Shown piece by piece: positions 1-4,767 of a stretch of 8,116 nt of DNA (positions are counted from its first letter, which is position 1; the number at the start of each line of letters is the position of its first letter). A model generated the notes under the pieces. That model was given only the letters and a program-made list of their open reading frames with translations, searched no databases and had not been told where the DNA came from. The stretch comes from Hydrogenothermaceae bacterium (GTDB taxonomy: Bacteria; Aquificota; Aquificia; Aquificales; Hydrogenothermaceae). A program made the translations under genes and the position numbers. Where the stretch lies: NCBI GenBank assembly GCA_015490675.1, contig WFXI01000105.1:1-8116 (forward strand), read 5' to 3'.

Positions 1-58
1 AAATTGCAGAAGCTAAAAGTCCTGCAGATAAAGCCCGTAGCCGATGTTTTGTAGCCAT
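1..58 (-). CDS. 5' end of an unidentified, probably exported protein (runs off the left edge)
   Basis: On the minus strand an ATG at 58-56 opens a frame of 19 codons to the window edge, MATKHRLRALSAGLLASAI. The start is supported by a perfect AGGAGGG ribosome binding site at 72-66, seven bases upstream, and by a sigma-70-like promoter farther back. The peptide has a basic N-terminus (K4, H5, R6, R8) followed by a small and hydrophobic stretch (ALSAGLLASAI), the n-region and h-region pattern of a Sec signal peptide. That is an inference, because the cleavage site and mature part lie outside the window. I do not recognise the family. A similar short peptide is encoded on the opposite strand near 300-344. 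The gene is well expressed if the strong promoter and Shine-Dalgarno are a guide. Confidence 0.6.
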   Translation of the reverse strand, partial: MATKHRLRALSAGLLASAI

Positions 59-65
59 GCTGCTA

Positions 66-72
66 CCCTCCT
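66..72 (-). promoter_or_regulatory. Ribosome binding site of the left-edge gene
   Basis: On the minus strand 72-66 reads AGGAGGG, a near-perfect complement of the 16S rRNA 3' end, seven bases from the ATG at 58. It is the strongest Shine-Dalgarno in the window and the main reason for accepting the short N-terminal fragment as a true gene. Confidence 0.75.
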
Positions 73-73
73 A

Positions 74-122
74 AGTTAGTACTTATTAATAATTTCTTAT
101 ATTCTAATATTCAGTTAGTACT
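74..122 (-). repeat. Two copies of a 10-bp direct repeat in the leader of the left-edge gene
   Basis: AGTTAGTACT occurs exactly at 74-83 and 113-122 (plus-strand reading; AGTACTAACT in the direction of the gene). The copies are 39 bp apart. Each contains the self-complementary AGTACT, so the two RNA copies could pair with each other. With the start site expected near 132, both lie in the 5' untranslated region; one starts about 10 nt into the transcript and the other abuts the Shine-Dalgarno. They could be operator sites or an RNA element controlling translation. The role is inferred; the repeat is seen. Confidence 0.4.
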
Positions 123-138
123 CACTTTCTATATATAA

Positions 139-167
139 AATATAACAAAACTAAAAACTGTAGTCAA
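139..167 (-). promoter_or_regulatory. Sigma-70-type promoter of the left-edge gene
   Basis: On the minus strand TTGACT (167-162) and TATATT (144-139) are separated by exactly 17 bases, close to the TTGACA/TATAAT consensus. Transcription would start near 132, giving a leader of about 74 nt before the ATG at 58. This is the best-matching promoter in the window. Confidence 0.6.
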
Positions 168-215
168 TATAAAAAATATATTTTTGTTTTTATTTTGGAA
201 TATAATGTCTTTTAG

Positions 216-244
216 TTGTAGTAATGTATGATATAGATTATATT
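216..244 (+). promoter_or_regulatory. Possible rightward promoter in front of the hairpin region
   Basis: TTGTAG at 216-221 and TATATT at 239-244 are 17 bases apart, so a transcript could start near 251, about 20 bases before the hairpins at 271. In such A+T-rich DNA chance matches are common and the -35 box matches the consensus only partly, so this is tentative. Confidence 0.25.
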
Positions 245-270
245 TTTTTGATAAAAAATTGATTAAAAAG

Positions 271-341
271 GCCGAAAGGGCTAATACCCTATCGGCAAAA
301 CTAGAGGTAGGTTTGCAGCAGCAGGACTACTCACATCGGCT
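271..341 (+). ncRNA. Candidate structured RNA: two hairpins and a competing strand, class unknown
   Basis: This is a patch of clearly higher G+C inside very A+T-rich DNA. Hairpin 1 spans 271-296: GCCGA pairs with TCGGC, then an A-A mismatch, then AGGG pairs with CCCT around the loop CTAATA. Hairpin 2 spans 295-316: GCAAA pairs with TTTGC, then an A-G mismatch, then CTA pairs with TAG around the loop GAGG. The hairpins share bases 295-296, so they cannot both be fully closed. A second copy of ATCGGC at 335-340 (the first is at 291-296) could take over pairing with GCCGA at 271-275. That is a switch-like arrangement. I compared it from memory with common riboswitch cores (TPP, cobalamin, FMN, SAM, c-di-GMP-I, glycine, fluoride) and found no match. 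Part of the region also reads as a peptide resembling the left-edge gene, so it may instead be a decayed coding sequence. Confidence 0.3.
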
Positions 342-482
342 ATTAATTTTGAGGCAATAAATATGCCAAAACTAAATATTAAGAATAATCGCTATTTAGA
401 GGATTACCATAGTTTTATTTTGTCCATTTTGGGACAAAATTTAAATAAATATGGACAATTTTTGAACAGTAAAATAAATTAA
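285..482 (+). pseudogene. Start-less reading frame resembling the N-terminus of the left-edge gene
   Basis: The frame in phase with base 312 is open from just after TAA at 282-284 to TAA at 480-482. Its codons at 300-344 read TRGRFAAAGLLTSAI, which aligns without gaps to HRLRALSAGLLASAI of the left-edge gene with 9 of 15 identical residues. The DNA shares only GCAGGACT exactly, so the likeness is mainly at protein level. No usable start codon precedes the similar part. The first ATG is at 363, after GAGG at 351-354, and would give a 39-residue peptide (MPKLNIKNNRYLEDYHSF and so on to 482). The 3' part overlaps the operator-like dyad and the -35 box of the next operon, which argues against a working gene. 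The best reading is a truncated relic of an inverted duplicate. A small ORF at 363-482 or chance similarity of a hydrophobic stretch cannot be excluded. Confidence 0.25.
417..461 (+). promoter_or_regulatory. Operator-like dyad plus a third half-site upstream of the promoter
   Basis: ATTTTGTCC (417-425) and GGACAAAAT (432-440) form a perfect 9-bp inverted repeat around a 6-base centre. The half-site GGACAA recurs at 453-458, exactly 21 bp after its copy at 432, which is two helical turns, and it sits directly against the -35 box. With a start site near 496 the half-sites centre near -39, -60 and -75, positions typical of a transcription activator. No T-run follows the dyad, so it is unlikely to be a terminator. 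The regulator is not identifiable here. Confidence 0.4.
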
Positions 483-489
483 TTAAAAT
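462..489 (+). promoter_or_regulatory. Sigma-70-type promoter of the 514-3377 operon
   Basis: TTGAAC (462-467) and TAAAAT (484-489) are 16 bases apart. Transcription would start near 496 and leave a leader of only about 18 nt, just enough for the AGGGAG ribosome binding site at 501-506, seven bases before the ATG at 514. It is the only convincing promoter found for the four rightward genes that follow. Confidence 0.5.
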
Positions 490-513
490 AGTTTTTTCAC
501 AGGGAGTATTAAA

Positions 514-723
514 ATGACACCAATGAGAGCTCAAAGATTTATGATGGCTGTTATGCTAATAGTTGCATTAGTATTAATGCATACAGGTCATCAGTGGGGA
601 GAGTATATCATATGGTTTATGATTTTTATGTTACTGCTGTCTGCAATAACAGGTTTTTGTCCATCTGATACAATATTCCAAAAGTTATTTGGAAAAAACT
701 GTGAAGGAGAAAGCTGTAGTTAA
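514..723 (+). CDS. Small DUF2892 (YgaP transmembrane-type) inner-membrane protein
   Basis: This 69-residue protein has two predicted membrane segments, about residues 9-23 and 30-46, followed by GFCP at 47-50 and a short amphipathic tail ending in C63 and C68. The pattern of two helices and then GFCPxxxIxxKLFG is that of the DUF2892 family, which occurs as a stand-alone protein or as the C-terminal membrane part of the rhodanese YgaP. Many members accompany sulfur or redox genes, but no biochemical role is established for the stand-alone form. The start ATG is fixed by AGGGAG at 501-506 and by the promoter just upstream. It is the first gene of a tight run; its TAA touches the ATG of the nuclease gene. 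The CxxxxC pair in the tail (C63, C68) is an extra that might bind a metal or form a disulfide; that is a guess. Confidence 0.8.
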   Translation: MTPMRAQRFMMAVMLIVALVLMHTGHQWGEYIIWFMIFMLLLSAITGFCPSDTIFQKLFGKNCEGESCS

Positions 724-1845
724 ATGAAATTTCTGCATATAAGTGATACACATTTAGGTTATAACCAGTATGGTCTATTAGAGAGAGGAAAAGACTTTTT
801 TGATGCTTTTAAACAGGCTATAGATATAGCTATAGAAAATAATGTAGATTTTGTGCTTCATACTGGTGATTTTTTTCATACTTCCAGACCTTCGAATAAT
901 ACTTTTTTAGAGGCTATTAATCTTGTAAATAGGTTAAAAGATAGAAATATCCCTATATTCGTTATTTCAGGGAACCACGATAGGGGAAATCAGATTAGAG
1001 ATATTTCTCCTTTAAAAATTTTAGAAAATTTAGGATTAACAGTTTTAGATGGAAAAAGTGTAGAATTTAATGGGATAACAATTTCTGGTGTAAAGTATAT
1101 ATCAAAACTTGCTTTAAGAAGTTACCCATTAAAAGAAATTTTAGAGAAACTACTAGAAAAAGCTCCCAAAACAGATTTTCATATACTTATGCTCCATCAA
1201 GAATTTAATCCTTATTTTCCTGACAGTAATTTGTATATTCATTCAGATATTCCTGAAGGTTTTAATTATATAGGCATAGGTCATTATCATATTCCCCAAG
1301 AGCCAATTAGTATAAATGATACAAAAGTAGTTTTTGCAGGTTCTACAGAATTTACCTCATATAACAAAAATGAAGAAAATTATCCAAAAGGCGTTCATCT
1401 AATTGATATTAGTGGAAAACAAATTGATTATAAATTTATTCCATTACAAACTAGGCCTTTTATCTATAAAACTTTAACAGATGAAACTTTTGAGGAAGAG
1501 TTAAAAAATCTAAAAATAGAGTTGGAAGATAAGGAATTTCATAAAAAACCTGTTTTAGTTTTAAAAGGTGATTTTAAGGAAATTTCCCAAAGGGATATAA
1601 AAGAGATAATTAACGAGCTAAATTTAGAAGATGACACTTTACATATTAGATATAACTTTTCCTTTGATAGTAGCTTTGTATCTTCAGAATTTGAGAAGAT
1701 TGAGTTAAAAGATGAATTTATAAATAGTAAATTAAAAGAATTAATAGATGATAATGAAATGTATGAAGAAGTTATTTCTTTGATTTCCCAATTAAAAACT
1801 TTTGAGAATATTGATGAAATGAAAAAGTTTCTACAGGAATTTTAA
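724..1845 (+). CDS. sbcD: Mre11/SbcD-type DNA repair nuclease (metallophosphoesterase)
   Basis: This 373-residue protein has all the phosphoesterase motifs of Mre11: DTHLG (D8, H10), GDFFH (D49), GNHD (N84, H85, D86), H158 in LMLHQE, and GHYH (H187, H189). These supply the seven ligands for two manganese ions plus the catalytic histidine H85. Positions 8, 10, 49, 84 and 85 are the same as in archaeal Mre11, so it resembles that branch more than E. coli SbcD. Residues from about 200 form the capping and C-terminal region, shorter and without clear motifs. In known systems Mre11 works with the Rad50/SbcC ATPase to trim DNA ends and open hairpins at double-strand breaks. No Rad50/SbcC gene is in this window. 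The ATG at 724 directly follows the TAA of the previous gene; AGGAG at 705-709 is 14 bases away, rather far, so translation is probably coupled. The gene abuts ruvA, which fits a recombination and repair role. The symbol is by family; a different metallophosphoesterase role is less likely. Confidence 0.88.
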   Translation: MKFLHISDTHLGYNQYGLLERGKDFFDAFKQAIDIAIENNVDFVLHTGDFFHTSRPSNNTFLEAINLVNRLKDRNIPIFVISGNHDRGNQIRDISPLKILENLGLTVLDGKSVEFNGITISGVKYISKLALRSYPLKEILEKLLEKAPKTDFHILMLHQEFNPYFPDSNLYIHSDIPEGFNYIGIGHYHIPQEPISINDTKVVFAGSTEFTSYNKNEENYPKGVHLIDISGKQIDYKFIPLQTRPFIYKTLTDETFEEELKNLKIELEDKEFHKKPVLVLKGDFKEISQRDIKEIINELNLEDDTLHIRYNFSFDSSFVSSEFEKIELKDEFINSKLKELIDDNEMYEEVISLISQLKTFENIDEMKKFLQEF

Positions 1846-2388
1846 ATGCTTGAATTTATAGAAGGGGAAGTTATAGAAAGCGAAGAAAATTTTGCAATAA
1901 TTTTCGCTTCAGGATTTGGAATAAAAATAAATACTCCGTATAAAATTTCTCTTGGAAAAAGTCGTTTATATACATATTTGTCTTTTAAAGATGAAACTTT
2001 TAAGATTTTTGGATTTAAAACAAAAAACGAAAGAGATTTATTTATAAAACTTATAAATATAAATGGAATTGGTGTTAAACATGCTTTTTCTATTTTAGCT
2101 AATTTGTCTGTGGATGAAATTATCAACAGTATAGAAAATCAAGATGTATCTCTTTTAACTTCTGTTCCAGGAATTGGTAAAAAAACAGCTCATAGAATAG
2201 TTCTAGAGTTGAAAGGAAAAATTAATTTTGAGAATGAAACATTAATAAATGATGTTCTTGAGGCGTTAAAAGAGCTTGGTTTTGAAAAATCTAAAGCTTT
2301 GCCAGTTGTAAGGGAAGTTATAAAAAACACATCAGATATACAGGATATTATTAAATACTCCCTTCAAAAACTTACTGAAAAAAGTTAA
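1846..2388 (+). CDS. ruvA: Holliday junction branch migration protein RuvA
   Basis: RuvA binds the four-way Holliday junction and loads the RuvB motor for branch migration; RuvC then cuts. The protein has 180 residues, somewhat shorter than the roughly 200 of E. coli. Domain I (about 1-62) is an OB-fold ending in the family signature FKIFGFKTKNERDLF, with acidic residues D49 and E50 where the pin that separates strands is expected. Domain II has two helix-hairpin-helix motifs, INGIGVKHA (72-80) and VPGIGKKTA (107-115), which contact the DNA backbone. Domain III (about 133-178), which binds RuvB, is present (VLEALKELGF). The ATG follows the TAA of the nuclease gene with no gap, and AGGA at 1835-1838 is a ribosome binding site at seven bases. 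ruvB and ruvC are not in the window, as is common where ruv genes are scattered. Confidence 0.95.
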   Translation: MLEFIEGEVIESEENFAIIFASGFGIKINTPYKISLGKSRLYTYLSFKDETFKIFGFKTKNERDLFIKLININGIGVKHAFSILANLSVDEIINSIENQDVSLLTSVPGIGKKTAHRIVLELKGKINFENETLINDVLEALKELGFEKSKALPVVREVIKNTSDIQDIIKYSLQKLTEKS

Positions 2389-2415
2389 AATAGGTTGCAA
2401 CAATTTTTAATTAAA

Positions 2416-2422
2416 AGGTGAT
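2416..2422 (+). promoter_or_regulatory. Ribosome binding site that decides the cysM start
   Basis: AGGTGAT is an exact complement of the ATCACCT segment near the 3' end of bacterial 16S rRNA. Its spacing of seven bases to GTG 2430 is ideal. The GTG at 2418 is part of the site itself, so it is unlikely to be the initiator. Confidence 0.55.
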
Positions 2423-2429
2423 TAATAAA

Positions 2430-3377
2430 GTGTGGATACTTGGAAACCACGATGAACCTGTAAGGTTACCTAGAAATTCAGTTTTAGAGCTTGTTGGCAA
2501 TACTCCTCTTGTGAAATTAGAAAAATCTTTACCAGATGATATAAAAGAAAAAAATGTTGAAATATATGCGAAACTAGAAGGATATAATCCTGGAGGTTCT
2601 GTTAAAGATAGACCTGCAACTAGAATGATTGTGGAGGCTATTCAATCTGGAAAGTTAACTAAAGACAAAATCATTTTAGATGCCACTTCTGGAAATACAG
2701 GAATAGCCCTTGCTATGGTAGGAACTGCTTTAGGATATAAAGTTGAGCTTGCAATGCCTGCCAATGTAAGTGAGGAAAGAAAAAGAATAATACAGGCTTA
2801 TGGAGCAAAAATTCATTTTACAGACCCTCTTCAAAGCACAGATGGTGCAATTTTGTATGTTAGAGAGTTAGTTGAAAAGTATCCTGATAAATACTACTAC
2901 ATTGACCAATATAACAACGATGCAAACTGGAAATCTCACTTTTACTCAACTGCAGTAGAAATATGGGAGCAAACTAACCATAGAATTACCCATTTTATTG
3001 CAGGTATTGGAACTGGTGGAACTATAATGGGAACTGGTAGAAGATTAAAAATATTTAACCCTGATATACAGGTTATAGGGGTTCAGCCAGATAGTCCATT
3101 CCACGGAATAGAAGGGCTCAAGTACATAGAAACATCAATAAAGCCAGGAATTTTTGATGAAAATAGATTAGACAGGACTATGTTTATAGATACAGATAGT
3201 TCATATGAAAGGGCTAGAGAGCTTGCTAAAAAAGAAGGAATATTTGTTGGACAGTCTTCAGGAGCTGCATTTGAAGCAGCTATTAGACTAGCTAGAGAAA
3301 TAGATGAAGGAGTAATTGTATTTATATGCCCTGATGGTGGAGAAAAGTATTTAACAACTGCTCTTTGGGATTACTAA
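2430..3377 (+). CDS. cysM: Cysteine synthase B (O-acetylserine sulfhydrylase, CysM type)
   Basis: This PLP enzyme of 315 residues makes cysteine from O-acetylserine and sulfide; CysM-type enzymes may also take thiosulfate. Seen motifs (numbered from the start at 2430) are VGNTPLVKL (22-30), EGYNPGGSVKDRPA with the PLP-binding lysine K59, SGNTG (87-91), the phosphate-binding loop GTGGT (194-198) and SSGAA (276-280). The EGxNPxGSVKDR form and the ending CPDGGEKYLTT match CysM rather than CysK. I chose GTG 2430 because AGGTGAT at 2416-2422, a perfect complement of the 16S tail, lies seven bases upstream. An in-frame GTG at 2418 lies inside that binding site, has no Shine-Dalgarno of its own, and would add four residues. 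The N-terminus carries about 17 residues before the conserved fold. The gene is 41 nt downstream of ruvA, without a clear terminator, so it may share the operon. Its stop overlaps that of the convergent ATPase gene by four bases. Confidence 0.92.
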   Translation: MWILGNHDEPVRLPRNSVLELVGNTPLVKLEKSLPDDIKEKNVEIYAKLEGYNPGGSVKDRPATRMIVEAIQSGKLTKDKIILDATSGNTGIALAMVGTALGYKVELAMPANVSEERKRIIQAYGAKIHFTDPLQSTDGAILYVRELVEKYPDKYYYIDQYNNDANWKSHFYSTAVEIWEQTNHRITHFIAGIGTGGTIMGTGRRLKIFNPDIQVIGVQPDSPFHGIEGLKYIETSIKPGIFDENRLDRTMFIDTDSSYERARELAKKEGIFVGQSSGAAFEAAIRLAREIDEGVIVFICPDGGEKYLTTALWDY

Positions 3378-4192
3378 AGGCTTTTTATAAATTGGAGGGC
3401 TACTCTAGCATTTAAAGCCCCCATTTCCCTTGCATATCTCATTGCAAGTAAATGTAGTTTTTGAGTTTCCATTTCTACTTCATATTTTTTTGCATAAAGT
3501 TCTACTATTTTTAAATATGTATTTTTATCCATCTGGTAAAATCCAAGTCTTAATCCAAATCGGTCTATTAAAGACAATTTTTCTTCTAAGGCGTCAGAAA
3601 ATCTTGTTTCTTCATCTTTTTCTCTATCAGAAAACTTAATTGGAATTAAATTTTTTCTATTTGAAGTAACATAGAAAAGCAGATTTTCTGGAATTTCATA
3701 GATTGTCCCATCTATTATTGTTTTAAACTCTTTATACTCTTTTTCTTGAGGTTCAAAAGATAGGTCATCAATGAAAATTATAAACCTGTAGTCTTTGTTT
3801 TGCTCTATAACATCATAAAGATTAAATATAGAAAGTATATCTTCCTTTAAAACCTGAATTATTTTTAACCCTTTGTCTTTAAACTTATAACAAACAGACT
3901 TTACTAATGTAGATTTTCCTGTTCCTCTTTCTCCCCATAAGATTGCATTATTTGCAGGTTTTCCTTCTACAAACTTTTGGGTATTTCTTAAGAGTTCTTC
4001 TTTTTGATAGTCTATACCAAGTAAATTATCTAAAGGTTTGTAATCAAAATTTTTTACAGGCTTTAAATTGTTTTTGTGAAAAATATATGCAAAATCTTCA
4101 TTAAATTTTATTTCTTGTTTCTCTCCTTCTAAGAATTTATCTAATGCTTTGTTTATTTTTGTTAAAACATCATTTAATAATTTTTCATTCAT
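3374..4192 (-). CDS. DUF815-family AAA+ ATPase
   Basis: This 272-residue protein has a complete AAA+ core: Walker A GERGTGKST (87-95, K93), Walker B FIIFIDD (137-143), sensor 1 in YVTSNRKNL (N178), a conserved IDRFGLRL segment (209-216) with R211, and a sensor 2 region GALNARVALQF (R263). The DLSFE sequence after Walker B and the TSNR motif are characteristic of DUF815, a widespread bacterial ATPase family with no settled function. The N-terminal 50 residues are charged and probably helical, and may be a partner-binding or oligomerisation part. The protein is probably cytoplasmic, as no membrane segment is seen. The start ATG at 4192 has a weak AGGT ribosome binding site ten bases upstream (4206-4203). 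The gene is divergent from the 169-aa gene across 63 bp and converges on cysM with a four-base stop-stop overlap. Confidence 0.88.
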   Translation of the reverse strand: MNEKLLNDVLTKINKALDKFLEGEKQEIKFNEDFAYIFHKNNLKPVKNFDYKPLDNLLGIDYQKEELLRNTQKFVEGKPANNAILWGERGTGKSTLVKSVCYKFKDKGLKIIQVLKEDILSIFNLYDVIEQNKDYRFIIFIDDLSFEPQEKEYKEFKTIIDGTIYEIPENLLFYVTSNRKNLIPIKFSDREKDEETRFSDALEEKLSLIDRFGLRLGFYQMDKNTYLKIVELYAKKYEVEMETQKLHLLAMRYAREMGALNARVALQFIKSL

Positions 4193-4255
4193 CTTAAAGC
4201 TTACCTAACTTTATAACGAAATATTAATATACATTCTAACAAGAAGGAATGTTTA
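4193..4255. promoter_or_regulatory. 63-bp divergent intergenic region
   Basis: This short A+T-rich spacer must serve both the leftward DUF815 gene and the rightward 169-aa gene. On the minus strand TATAAA (4215-4210) could be a -10 box, but the only fair -35 match, TTGTTA (4242-4237), is 21 bases away, which is too far. No convincing promoter is seen for the rightward gene. AAGGA at 4244-4248 is the Shine-Dalgarno of that gene. I see no operator-like dyad. Confidence 0.3.
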
Positions 4256-4765
4256 GTGAAAATAGGATATTTAGATTTTCTTCATATAGATGAAGAGTAT
4301 AAAGCAGGGATTTTAGTTGCAGATAAAAATACAAAACCTGTAGAGTTTAGAGCTACTACCAATTTAGAGATAGATGAGCTACAAAAAATTTTATATGGAG
4401 ATGTCTTAGAAGATTCAATCATTAAAGAAAATTTTGCTATAGATTTGATAAAAGCATTAAAAATAAAGCCTGATTTAGTTTTAGTGAAGGAGAAAGAATT
4501 ACTTGAAATAAGAAATAAAGTAAATGTGCCTATTGGATATATTTCAAAATTTGACCCTTTTAAAGCAACTTATAGATACTCAAAGCAAATTTCAAGTAAA
4601 ACTGGAAGATTTGACACCTTAGTTTTAATTGTAAATAAAGAAGATGAAAAATATTTAGAAGAATTTTCTAGAAAACTTCAAAGTATTTATAAAACTCTTA
4701 ACCTTTTGGAACCATTTAACAGGGTATATAAAGCTTTAGAATATTTATCTCAAGAAAGGGGATAA
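4256..4765 (+). CDS. Conserved protein of unknown function, partner of the SNF2 ATPase
   Basis: This 169-residue protein starts at GTG 4256 with AAGGA seven bases upstream. It has no signal peptide or membrane segment. I do not recognise a named domain. The best landmark is the stretch at 18-48 with GILVADKNTKPVEFRATT followed by LQKILYG, and then KPDLVLV (71-77). From memory, similar sequences (GxLLVTDxxGxPLEFRCTxPVxPxxxQxxLYG) occur as hypothetical proteins in other phyla, including Planctomycetes, so the family seems broad but uncharacterised; that recollection needs a database search. The C-terminal part (about 98-169) is rich in lysine and glutamate and predicted mostly helical. The gene ends two bases before the SNF2 ATPase start, so the two are almost certainly co-transcribed, and the natural guess is a cofactor or regulator of that ATPase. 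Confidence 0.75.
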   Translation: MKIGYLDFLHIDEEYKAGILVADKNTKPVEFRATTNLEIDELQKILYGDVLEDSIIKENFAIDLIKALKIKPDLVLVKEKELLEIRNKVNVPIGYISKFDPFKATYRYSKQISSKTGRFDTLVLIVNKEDEKYLEEFSRKLQSIYKTLNLLEPFNRVYKALEYLSQERG

Positions 4766-4767
4766 AA

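Noticed and set aside
271..296. 16S rRNA fragment (GAAAGGG and GCTAATACC-like sequence)
   Set aside because: Only about 15 bases resemble it, and the flanks have no rRNA character.
262..345. c-di-GMP-I (GEMM) riboswitch, because of GAAAG, GCAAAACTA and GGTAGGT-like pieces
   Set aside because: The conserved GGCAAAC and GGACGCAAAGCC blocks, tetraloop helix and their order are not reproduced; the pieces look coincidental.
259..360. TTG-started ORF of about 33 codons in another frame (LIKKAERANTLSAK and so on)
   Set aside because: No Shine-Dalgarno, a rare start codon and an uninformative sequence; it overlaps the hairpins and the peptide relic.
417..440. TGT-N10-ACA spacing in the dyad, the NifA/sigma-54 enhancer pattern
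   Set aside because: No -24/-12 element (GG-N10-GC) follows before base 514, and a sigma-70-like promoter explains the start well.
417..450. Dyad read as a rho-independent terminator
   Set aside because: The stem is A+T-rich and no T-run follows on either strand.
1842..2126. Minus-strand ORF of 94 codons inside ruvA
   Set aside because: It lies opposite a clear ruvA reading frame, has no ribosome binding site, and is a shadow of A+T-rich coding sequence.
2394..2401. GTTGCAAC 8-bp palindrome between ruvA and cysM as an operator
   Set aside because: It is too short and isolated; no promoter elements surround it and chance occurrence is likely.
3430..3639. Plus-strand ORF of 69 codons inside the DUF815 gene
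   Set aside because: It is antisense to a well-supported AAA+ ATPase; its composition is that of a shadow frame.
4210..4242. Minus-strand promoter TTGTTA/TATAAA for the DUF815 gene
   Set aside because: The 21-base spacer is outside the working range for sigma-70 promoters.
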